Source: Bacillota bacterium
GTDB lineage: Bacteria; Bacillota_C; Negativicutes; CTSoil-072
DNA: 7,398 nt
Reading direction: 5' to 3'
NCBI GenBank assembly: GCA_017861495.1
Contig: JAGFXW010000118.1
Span: forward strand, 1 to 7,398
Below the pieces are notes generated by a model. That model was given only the letters and a program-made list of their open reading frames with translations, searched no databases and was not told where the DNA came from. Position numbers and translations under genes: made by a program. Numbering within the stretch: position 1 is the stretch's first letter; every line of letters starts with the position of its first letter. Below are positions 1-6,705 of this stretch, piece by piece.

Positions 1-98
1 TCATGGTGATAAAAAATGGCCGGCATTTATTGGGAACGCAGGACTGCCTGGAGAACCATGATGATTTGGAGATTATTCCGCCTATCATGGGTGGCTAG
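1..98 (+). CDS. MoaD/ThiS-family sulfur carrier protein, C-terminal end only (5' truncated by window)
   Basis: The frame open from the window edge to the TAG at 96-98 encodes the tail of a small beta-grasp sulfur carrier. From base 3 it reads MVIKNGRHLLG, then a short linker, then DDLEIIPPIMGG and the stop. The pattern 'D-x-hydrophobic, PP-hydrophobic-x-GG-end' is the hallmark of MoaD/ThiS proteins; E. coli MoaD ends EVAFFPPVTGG. The terminal Gly-Gly is the residue pair that is adenylated and thiocarboxylated to donate sulfur, in MoaD for the dithiolene of molybdopterin. The stop lies 43 bases before the aor start, so the two genes are probably co-transcribed. MoaD-like genes beside AOR genes are a known association, thought to serve the tungsten pterin. 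Only about 32 residues are visible, so MoaD cannot be separated from ThiS or a dedicated paralogue. The upstream start lies outside the window. Confidence 0.78.
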   Translation, partial: MVIKNGRHLLGTQDCLENHDDLEIIPPIMGG

Positions 99-141
99 GC
101 ATAATGATGAGTGCGGGAACGGAGGGGGCAGGCGATCTGTA

Positions 142-1992
142 ATGGTTGGAGGTTATACCGGTACTATTGCTTATATTGATTTAACCGGCGGCTATATTGA
201 ACGGCGGAATTTTGCTGAACGGGACGAGCGGTTGTGGATCGGTGGCTGCGGCATGGGAGCAAAAATTTTGATGGACGAGTGCAAGGTTGACACAGCGCCA
301 TTAAGCCCTGAGAATCCCCTGATCTTTATGACCGGCCCAATGACAGGGACGAATATTCCCGGGTCGGGGCGACACCAGGTGGTGGCCAAATCTCCTTTGA
401 CTGGAATTTACGGGGAAGCCGATGCCGGCGGCAAGTGGGGTACCGTATTGAAACGAGCCGGTTTTGACGGCCTGGTATTTAAGGGTCGGGCAGAACGGCC
501 GGTTTATGTCTTTATTGAAGACAACCAGGTCCATATTTTGGATGCCGCTTTTTTATGGGGGCTCGATAACTATCAAACCGATGAAGCGCTGAAAGAGCGT
601 CACGGCCAGGATATCGCCGTAGCCAGCATCGGGCCTGCCGGTGAAAAACAGGTTCTCATCGCTACGATTCTCCATGAAGGAAAGAAAGGTCGTTCCGCCG
701 GACGGGGCGGTCTTGGCGCCGTGATGGGATCAAAAAATTTGAAAGCTATTGTTGTAAAGGGCAGCCATTCGATTGCGGTGTTTGATGAGGCCAATTTGCA
801 AGAGCAAATCGATGAAGTTACGCCAAAAATCAAACAGAAGACCAAGGGCTTACAAAATTACGGGACTGCCGGTGCGTTAATCGGATCGGAACGAATCGGT
901 GATTTGCCGGTAAAAAACTGGTCGCAGGGGACTTGGTCGGAAATTGATAAAATATCCGGGCAGACCATGGCGGAAACGATCGTCAAGGGAAAATCCCAAT
1001 GCCATTCCTGTCCGGTATCGTGCGGCCGCACTATTAAAATTGATGGCGGTTTATATGGTTCGGTCGACGGCAAGGGGCCGGAATACGAAACGCTGGGCAT
1101 GTTTGGCGGTGCGTGCATGGTTGCCGATCTGGATGCGATTGCGCAGGCGAATGAAGTGTGCAACCGTTATGGGCTTGACACCATATCCAGCGGCGGGGCG
1201 ATCGCTTTTTTGATGGATATCTATGAACAGGGCCTGATTGCAGATGATGGCATTACTGATGCCGATGGTCAGCCTTTGCGGCCGTCATGGGGCGACGCCA
1301 AAGCGATGCTCAGGCTGCTTCATTCCATCGGCCGGCAACAAGGAATTGGAGAATTACTGGGACAAGGAGTCAAGCGTGCTGCCGAGGTGGTTGGCAAGGG
1401 TGCGGAAGATTTTGCGTTTCATGTTAAAGGGCTGGAAATGCCTGCCCATGACCCGCGCGCCTTCAATAGCCTGGCATTGGGTTATGCGACTTCCAATAGG
1501 GGAGCCTGTCATTTGCAGGGCGGAAGTTATTTTTTTGAAAAAACAGCCATTCTGCCGGAAATTGGCATTACAAAAGTGCTGGACCGTTTCCGCGATGATA
1601 ATCAAGGCAATATCCAGGCCCGGCTGCAAAATACCATGTCGGTCATGGATTCGCTCAAATTGTGCAAGTTTCTTTTTTACGGAGGCATTGACCTAACCAT
1701 TATTACCGGCTGGCTCAATGCGTTAACCGGATTTGATTATACGGTCGATGAAGTACTGACGGCCGGCGAACGTATCTTCACCTTGAAACGCATGTTTAAT
1801 GTGCAGTGCGGCATTTCCCGATTGGATGATACGCTGCCGAGGCGAATTGCTGAGGTGCCCCGGCCTGACGGCGGGGCCGCGGATAATCTTCCACCGCTTG
1901 CCGCCATGCTGGCTGAGTACTATGAAGCCCGCGGCTGGGATGAAGATGGCCGGCCATTGGCGGATACGCTGGGTCGGCTGGGACTAAATTAA
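142..1992 (+). CDS. aor: Aldehyde ferredoxin oxidoreductase family protein (tungsten/molybdenum bis-pterin enzyme)
   Basis: A cytoplasmic AOR-family enzyme; family members oxidise aldehydes to carboxylic acids with ferredoxin, or run in reverse with low-potential electrons. From the ATG at 142 the product has 616 residues, close to the family's usual 600-620. The N-terminus (YTGTIAYIDLTGG) is the standard family opening. Residues 71-78 (NIPGSGRH) are the pterin-binding loop region. The [4Fe-4S] ligands are C287, C290 and C294 (CHSCPVSC) plus C508 in DSLKLCKF, matching the spacing in Pyrococcus AOR (288/291/295/494). Active-site candidates are E314 (GPEYE) and H457 in the signature ATSNRGACH (449-457). 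An in-frame ATG at 16 would add 42 residues, but that stretch overlaps the MoaD-like gene and lacks family similarity, so I reject it. The site GGAGGGGG at 121-128 is 13 bases from the ATG, rather far. No AorB-type ferredoxin subunit is adjacent. Substrate and metal cannot be read from sequence; tungsten is usual. Confidence 0.95.
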   Translation: MVGGYTGTIAYIDLTGGYIERRNFAERDERLWIGGCGMGAKILMDECKVDTAPLSPENPLIFMTGPMTGTNIPGSGRHQVVAKSPLTGIYGEADAGGKWGTVLKRAGFDGLVFKGRAERPVYVFIEDNQVHILDAAFLWGLDNYQTDEALKERHGQDIAVASIGPAGEKQVLIATILHEGKKGRSAGRGGLGAVMGSKNLKAIVVKGSHSIAVFDEANLQEQIDEVTPKIKQKTKGLQNYGTAGALIGSERIGDLPVKNWSQGTWSEIDKISGQTMAETIVKGKSQCHSCPVSCGRTIKIDGGLYGSVDGKGPEYETLGMFGGACMVADLDAIAQANEVCNRYGLDTISSGGAIAFLMDIYEQGLIADDGITDADGQPLRPSWGDAKAMLRLLHSIGRQQGIGELLGQGVKRAAEVVGKGAEDFAFHVKGLEMPAHDPRAFNSLALGYATSNRGACHLQGGSYFFEKTAILPEIGITKVLDRFRDDNQGNIQARLQNTMSVMDSLKLCKFLFYGGIDLTIITGWLNALTGFDYTVDEVLTAGERIFTLKRMFNVQCGISRLDDTLPRRIAEVPRPDGGAADNLPPLAAMLAEYYEARGWDEDGRPLADTLGRLGLN

Positions 1993-2019
1993 ACTTCGGC
2001 ATTAGAAATTACATCGCAA

Positions 2020-2130
2020 TATTCTTCGAGTTCGGGCTGCCTAAAAAGGCAATGAATTTTCTTTCATGGAGCCTGGGCCTGCAGGGTGTGTTGGGAAACC
2101 ATCATGCCTCCCATTGTGGAAAGAAGGATA
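2020..2130 (+). promoter_or_regulatory. Moco RNA motif: candidate molybdenum/tungsten cofactor riboswitch
   Basis: The 170 bases between aor and fdhA fold into a Moco-RNA-like structure. The closing helix P1 pairs 2020-2027 (TATTCTTC) with 2123-2130 (GAAGGATA), 8 pairs including one G-U. Inside, arm one pairs GGCT (2035-2038) with AGCC (2070-2073) and CC (2040-2041) with GG (2068-2069). It is followed by CCTAAA/CATGG, close to the 11-nt tetraloop receptor CCUAAG/UAUGG, and by AAGG (2046-2049) with CTTT (2061-2064). Arm two pairs TGGG (2074-2077) with CCCA (2110-2113), has a CCTGCA bulge, then pairs 2084-2094 with 2099-2109 under a GAAA tetraloop (2095-2098). The sequence CAGGGTG...GCCTCCC...TGGAAAG matches, as I recall it, the E. 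coli moaA leader (CAGGGCG...GCCUCCC...UGGAAAG). Moco RNAs are known upstream of cofactor synthesis, molybdate transport and Moco-enzyme genes. The fold was drawn by hand. Confidence 0.8.
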
Positions 2131-2144
2131 CGAATAAAATTTAC

Positions 2145-2154
2145 ATGGGAGGAG
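2145..2154 (+). promoter_or_regulatory. fdhA ribosome binding site, complementary to the Moco-RNA CCTCCCAT segment
   Basis: GGGAGGAG at 2147-2154 is a near-perfect Shine-Dalgarno site 8 bases before the ATG at 2163. It fixes that start in preference to the in-frame ATG at 2052. Bases 2145-2152 (ATGGGAGG) are the exact reverse complement of 2107-2114 (CCTCCCAT), which in the aptamer fold sits on the 3' side of the tetraloop arm. The two pairings exclude each other, so the site could be hidden when the aptamer is not formed. Confidence 0.85.
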
Positions 2155-2162
2155 AGAAACTG

Positions 2163-5156
2163 ATGAGAGATGTGAGCAGAAGAACATTCCTCAAGTTGGT
2201 GGCAGCGGGTACCACGGCTGCCATGTGGCAAGGCAACGCTGCTGTGCCGGCGATGGCCTCGGCTACGCCATACCGTCTGAAAGACACCAAGATCAGCCCA
2301 TCTATCTGCATCTATTGTGGTGTAGGCTGTGGCCTGTTGGTGTATGCAAAAGACGGCAAAGTCATCAATGTTGAGGGGGATCCGGACAATCCCAACAACG
2401 AGGGCGGCCTTTGCGGCAAGGGGGCTTCCGCATACGAAGTCTATGCAAGTCCTAAACGGCTTCAGAAAGTCTTATACCGGGCTCCGGGCTCCGATAAATG
2501 GGAAGAGAAGGAATGGAGCTGGGCGATTCCGGAAATTGCGAAACGGATTAAGAAAACCCGGGATGCCAACTTTACAGTAAAAGACGGGGAGGTGATCGCC
2601 AACCGAGCCAATGCACTGGGCCATTTAGGCGGAGCTTCCCATGATACGGATGAATGCTATCTTCTGACGAAGTTTGCCCGTTCCTTAGGAATTGTAAATA
2701 TTGAGCATCAGGCCCGCATTTGACACAGCTCTACGGTGGCAAGTTTGTCACCTTCATTTGGCCGCGGTGCCATGACACAGCCGTTAACCGATGTAGCGAA
2801 CGCCGATGTGGTTATGATTTGCGGCGGCAATCCTGCTGAAAATCATCCCGGTGTTGCCCGCTTTATTAACCGTGCCCGTGAAAAAGGCGGTATGGTGATT
2901 TCGGTAGATCCCCGCTATACAAAAACTTCCGTCTTATCCGATATTTACGCGCCGATACGGCCGGGTACGGATATTGTGTTCTTTAATGGAATGGTCAACT
3001 ATGTTTTGCAGCAGAAAAAATATTTTGACACCTATGTCCGTAATTATACCAATGCCAGCTATTTGCTGAAACCGGAGTTTGGTTTCAAGGACGGATATTT
3101 CAGCGGCTGGGATGAAGCCAAAAGAGCGTACAATTATGACAGCTGGGCGTATCAAACTGATCCGGACGGGAAGCCGCTGCGCGACATTAGCTTGCAAGAT
3201 CCAAACTGCGTCTTCCAGCGCATGCTGACCTTTTACAGCCGGTATACCCCGGAAGTCGTGGAAAAAGTCACCGGGATGAAGAAGGACTTGTTCCTCAAAA
3301 TTTGCGAGACGTATTCGGCCACGGGTGTCCCGGATAAGTCAGGCTGTCTTGTCTATGCCATGGGCTTGACGCAGCATACCGTTGGTACGCAAAATATTCG
3401 CGGCTTTTGCATCCTGCAGCTGCTGCTCGGCAACATGGGCGTTCCCGGCGGCGGCGTGAACGCGATGCGTGGGGAAGCCAATGTACAAGGCTCCACGGAT
3501 ATGGCGCTATTGTTTGGCAATTTGCCGGGCTATCTGCCGGCCCCAAGTGTCAAGGCCCATCCCAACCTGAAAGCGTTCCAGGATAAGATCGCCGTCAAAG
3601 ACAGTTGGGCAGAAAATCTTCCCAAGTATGCGGTCAGTATGTTGAAAGCCTGGTGGGGCGATAAGGCAACAAAGGAGAATGACTTCTGCTACGATTGGCT
3701 GCCGAAGTTTGAACGGCCCCATTCCTGGATGGATATGTTCAATGATATGGTGGATTCCAAACTCAAAGGTCTGATGATCTGGGGAATGAATCCGGTTGTT
3801 TCCGGCCCCAATTATGAAAAAACAGTCAATGGGCTGGGGAATTTGGAATGGCTTCTGTGCGTGGATCTCTTTGAATCGGAAACAGCCCGCTTCTGGAAGC
3901 GGCCCGGAGTTGATCCGAAACAGATCAATACCGAAGTCTTTTTACTGCCGGCTGCATCGATGGTTGAAAAAGACGGTTCCGCCACCAATACCGGACGATT
4001 GCTGCAAATGCGCTACAAGTCCGTTGAGCCGATTGGCGATTGCAAGGAAGACGGAGCAATCATCAACCTGTTGGTCCAGGAATTGAAAAATCTGTATGCC
4101 AATGATCCTAATGCTGTTTTCCCGGATCCGATTGTCAACCTGACCTGGGGTTATGGCGACGGGCACCATTATGATGCGGATGCGGTTTTCCGGGAAATCA
4201 ACGGCTGGGACGTGAATACCAAGGCTCAACTGCCCGGTTTTGCGGCGTTGAAAGATGACGGTTCTACGGCAAGCGGCTGCTGGATTTACTGCGGCATGTA
4301 CCCGCCGGCCGGCAACCTGGCCAAACGGCGTACCCGGGAAAAATCGGGAATCAATCTTAACCTCGAATGGGGTTGGACGTGGCCGATGAACCGCCATATT
4401 TTATACAACCGCGCTTCCTGCGATTTGGAAGGAAAACCGTGGAACGATAAAAAAGCGCTTATTCGATGGGATACCGATAAAAAAGCATGGGCGGGGATCG
4501 ACGTGCCTGATTTTATTGGCGGACGCGCGCCGGATGCTCCGCTGGGCACGGCACCGTTCATCATGATTGGCGGCGGTCTTGGCCGGCTGTTTGCTCCTGG
4601 CGGAATGACGGCGGAAGGACCGTGGCCGGAACATTATGAACCGTTGGAATCGCCAGTGCAAAATATGATTGGTTCATCGCAGAACAATCCACTGGCTGTT
4701 ACTTTTAAATCCGTCTATGACAAATTCTCCGCCGTTGGCAACGCCGATTTCCCGTACATGTGCACGACGTACCGGGTGGCCGAACATTACCAAAGCGGCA
4801 ACATTACCCGTAAACTGACAACCACAGTCGAGGCCATGCCGGAACTGTTCGTGGAAATCGATCCGGAACTGGCCAAAGAAAAAAACATTGCCTTAGGCGA
4901 CTGGGTAGAAGTATCTTCGGCCCGCGGCAAGGTAAAAGCCAAAGCGTTTGTTACCCCCCGAATCCAGCCTTTCGTGGTAGACGGCAAGAAAATCCATCTT
5001 TTGGGGATGCCGTGGAACTGGGGCTTTACCGGAATTGACCCGATGAGTGAAACGAAGGATGTCCATGTGGCAAATCAGGTTACATTGGCCGGCGGCGATC
5101 CGAATTCCCGGATACCGGAGTATAAATCGTTTATGGCCAATATAAGGAGGGTGTAG
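2163..5156 (+). CDS. fdnG: Formate dehydrogenase-N type alpha subunit, selenocysteine-containing (selenoprotein)
   Basis: Catalytic subunit of a membrane-bound, exported formate dehydrogenase: formate to CO2 plus two electrons. The full product is 997 residues, counting the in-frame TGA at 2721-2723 as selenocysteine 187 (E. coli FdnG: 1015 residues, Sec196). The N-terminus carries a Tat signal with the twin-arginine motif SRRTFLK (residues 5-11), a hydrophobic stretch, and a likely cleavage after ASA (32-34). The [4Fe-4S] ligands are C49, C52, C56 and C84, followed by K86 in CGKG. The active-site block is HQARI-Sec-HSSTVASL, with H188 next to Sec, and R436 in MRGEANVQGSTD is the conserved substrate arginine. 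The C-terminal molybdopterin dinucleotide-binding domain starts near residue 860. Two bis-MGD groups bind Mo or W. The ATG at 2163 is chosen because of its ribosome site and because the Tat motif must be N-terminal. Ordinary gene callers will split this gene at the TGA. Confidence 0.96.
2721..2752 (+). promoter_or_regulatory. Selenocysteine UGA codon with bacterial SECIS hairpin
   Basis: TGA at 2721-2723 is followed, 11 bases later, by the hairpin GGTGGCAAGTTTGTCACC (2735-2752). It pairs GGTGGCA with TGTCACC (one G-U) around the loop AGTT. As I recall it, E. coli fdhF has the same 11-base gap and a closely related hairpin, GGUUGCAGGUCUGCACC, whose loop G and U contact SelB. The protein stays in frame and homologous on both sides of the TGA, which supports recoding rather than a nonsense mutation. 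The host must then encode SelA, SelB and tRNA-Sec elsewhere. Confidence 0.93.
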
Positions 5157-5159
5157 CCG

Positions 5160-5984
5160 ATGGCAAGAGTCGCATATTATTTTGACAGCTCCAAGTGCGT
5201 TGGCTGCCATGGCTGCCAGATTTCCTGCAAACAGTGGAACCAGGAAAAAGCCGTAAAAACCCATTTTGAAACGGGTTACGGCAACCCGCCTGCTTTGAAT
5301 CCCGATACCCGGATGATTATGCGCTACTATGAAGGTATGGAAAAAACGACAAACCCGGTCAATCTCAATTTTTTGAAATTCCAGTGCTTTCATTGCGGCG
5401 ATCCGGCGTGCGTAAAAGTTTGCCCGAGTGGGGCCTTGTCCAAAACGGAAACGGGAATTGTGGCGGTGGACCAAGATAAATGTATTGCCTGCGGCTATTG
5501 CCACAACGCGTGCCCGTTCTCAATCCCGAGCGTCGGTAAGTATGTCAATAAATGTGACATGTGTCTGAGTCGCACGCAAAGCGGCAATGATAAAGAACGG
5601 ACATCCATCCCGTCTTGCGTAAAAACGTGTCCGGCCGGTGCCATGGAGTTCGGTGAGCGGACTGCGATGCTGACTAAGGCGCAAAAACGGGTCGAATGGC
5701 TGAAATCTCGCGGGTACAAAGAGGCTAGCGTATATGAAGCGAATAGCGTGGGCGGCTTGGGCATTATTCCGGTGCTTAAATATCCGCCGCAACAGTATGG
5801 TCTGCCGGCAAACCCGACAATCCCGGCCGAAATTACGGTTTGGAAAGATTTCTTCAATCCATTGGGTTTGGTTATGATGGCTGGCGCCTTCGGCATGACG
5901 ATCCTGCATCGCCTGATGCAGCGGGGGCAGGACGACAATCATACCTCCGGCCATGACGACGGCAGCGGGAAAGGGGGCATGTAG
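5160..5984 (+). CDS. fdnH: Formate dehydrogenase-N type beta subunit, four [4Fe-4S] clusters
   Basis: Electron-transfer subunit linking the alpha active site to the cytochrome b subunit, 274 residues. Sixteen cysteines form four ferredoxin-like cluster sets: C13/16/19/23, C76/79/84/88, C108/111/114/118 and C132/135/153/157. This is the arrangement of FdnH/DmsB/NrfC-type proteins. The segment at about 234-252 (NPLGLVMMAGAFGMTILHR) is a single C-terminal membrane helix, as in FdnH, which anchors the subunit to gamma. The tail (255-274) is rich in Gly, Asp and His; E. coli FdnH also ends in an acidic, His-containing tail. There is no signal peptide, so export is expected by riding with the Tat-bearing alpha subunit. 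AAGGAGGG (5144-5151) lies inside the end of the alpha gene, 8 bases before the ATG, and only 3 bases separate the genes. This indicates tight translational coupling. Confidence 0.95.
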   Translation: MARVAYYFDSSKCVGCHGCQISCKQWNQEKAVKTHFETGYGNPPALNPDTRMIMRYYEGMEKTTNPVNLNFLKFQCFHCGDPACVKVCPSGALSKTETGIVAVDQDKCIACGYCHNACPFSIPSVGKYVNKCDMCLSRTQSGNDKERTSIPSCVKTCPAGAMEFGERTAMLTKAQKRVEWLKSRGYKEASVYEANSVGGLGIIPVLKYPPQQYGLPANPTIPAEITVWKDFFNPLGLVMMAGAFGMTILHRLMQRGQDDNHTSGHDDGSGKGGM

Positions 5985-5988
5985 GATC

Positions 5989-6639
5989 ATGAAGGGCTTT
6001 ATTTTAAAACACGAAACGCCTACCCGGATCTTTCACTGGGTGAATTTGGTCGTCTTTCTCCTGCTGTTGTGTTCCGGACTGGCGGTTTTCAGTCCCAAGT
6101 TGCATTTTCTGGCCCTGATTTTCGGCGGTTTGAAAAATGCGGCGGCGGTTCATCGGTACCTTGGCTATGTGTATATCGTTGTGCCGTTGATCTACATTGT
6201 CCTCAACTTTGGCTTGTTTAAACGCTTCTTGCATACAATCACGCACTATAGCGCGGATGATGTGCAATGGCTGAAGGTGGGCGGTGGGTATCTGCAGCCG
6301 TTTCTTAAAGGCGAAGTTCCGCCTCAGGACAAATACAATGCCGGGCAGAAAATGCTCGGGCTGATGGTTATTTTCTTTTCCTGTCTATTGGCGGCCAGCG
6401 GGCTTCTGATGATCTATTATCAAAATGTGGCGCCGGGCCTGGTTCGATGGGCGTATTTAATCCATTCTTTCTCGGGTATTTTCCTGGGCTGCGGTGTGAT
6501 TGTCCATGGGTATTTGGCGGCCGTAAATCCGTCATCGAGCAAGGAACTGAAAACGATGCTGGGCAGTGGCTATATAGAAGAAGATTTTGCCAAACATCAT
6601 AATAGCAAATGGTACCAGCAGGTTGTGGCGAAAAAATAA
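5989..6639 (+). CDS. fdnI: Formate dehydrogenase-N type gamma subunit, di-heme cytochrome b556
   Basis: Integral membrane cytochrome b that takes electrons from the beta subunit and reduces the quinone pool, probably menaquinone. From the ATG at 5989 it has 216 residues; E. coli FdnI has 217. Four membrane helices are visible at about 17-36, 56-78, 122-145 and 152-178. The heme-ligand histidines are H16 (RIFHWVN), H55 (AVHRYLGY), H159 (YLIHSFSG) and H173 (VIVHGY). They correspond to FdnI H18, H57, H155 and H169, with the same 14-residue spacing of the last pair. The upstream in-frame ATG at 5953 would overlap the beta gene and add 12 hydrophilic residues before the family's MKGFI-type start, so 5989 is preferred. 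The gap after the beta stop is 4 bases; AAGGGGG at 5971-5977 is the likely ribosome site. Confidence 0.94.
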   Translation: MKGFILKHETPTRIFHWVNLVVFLLLLCSGLAVFSPKLHFLALIFGGLKNAAAVHRYLGYVYIVVPLIYIVLNFGLFKRFLHTITHYSADDVQWLKVGGGYLQPFLKGEVPPQDKYNAGQKMLGLMVIFFSCLLAASGLLMIYYQNVAPGLVRWAYLIHSFSGIFLGCGVIVHGYLAAVNPSSSKELKTMLGSGYIEEDFAKHHNSKWYQQVVAKK

Positions 6640-6648
6640 CGTAGCATG

Positions 6649-6679
6649 AAAAGCGGGAGAATCCGTTCTCCCGCTTTTT
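6649..6679 (+). terminator. Intrinsic (Rho-independent) terminator after the fdn operon
   Basis: The stem GCGGGAGAA (6653-6661) pairs perfectly with TTCTCCCGC (6666-6674) around a TCCG tetraloop, followed by TTTTT. AAAA at 6649-6652 can extend the stem into the T run. It begins 10 bases after the gamma-subunit stop, so it should end most alpha-beta-gamma transcripts before the fdhE-like gene. Confidence 0.92.
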
Positions 6680-6705
6680 CACGGACGAAGAAATGGGGCC
6701 TTTTT

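Noticed and set aside
16..141. N-terminal 42-residue extension of AOR from the ATG at 16
   Set aside because: It overlaps the MoaD-like gene end in another frame, lacks AOR similarity, and the family start (YTG...) follows the ATG at 142.
1957..2015. Possible promoter before the fdhA leader (TTGGCG, then CTAAAT or TAGAAA)
   Set aside because: Spacings are poor (19-21 bases) or the -35 box is missing, so no promoter can be supported by eye.
2050..2116. Alternative helix CAATG (2050-2054) with CATTG (2112-2116)
   Set aside because: It is only 5 pairs and conflicts with the receptor arm and the TGGG/CCCA helix, which together form a better and family-consistent fold.
2052..2162. 37-residue extension of the formate dehydrogenase from the ATG at 2052
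   Set aside because: It would bury the Tat motif internally, it lies within the folded Moco-RNA-like leader, and a strong ribosome site sits just before 2163.
2736..5156. Separate molybdopterin oxidoreductase gene starting at the GTG at 2736
   Set aside because: It is the part of the selenoprotein after the Sec codon; no ribosome site precedes the GTG, and the homology continues across the TGA.
4893..5504. 203-codon open frame on the minus strand
   Set aside because: It lies antisense to the alpha and beta subunit genes, with Cys/His-poor, arginine-rich shadow composition and no recognisable domain.
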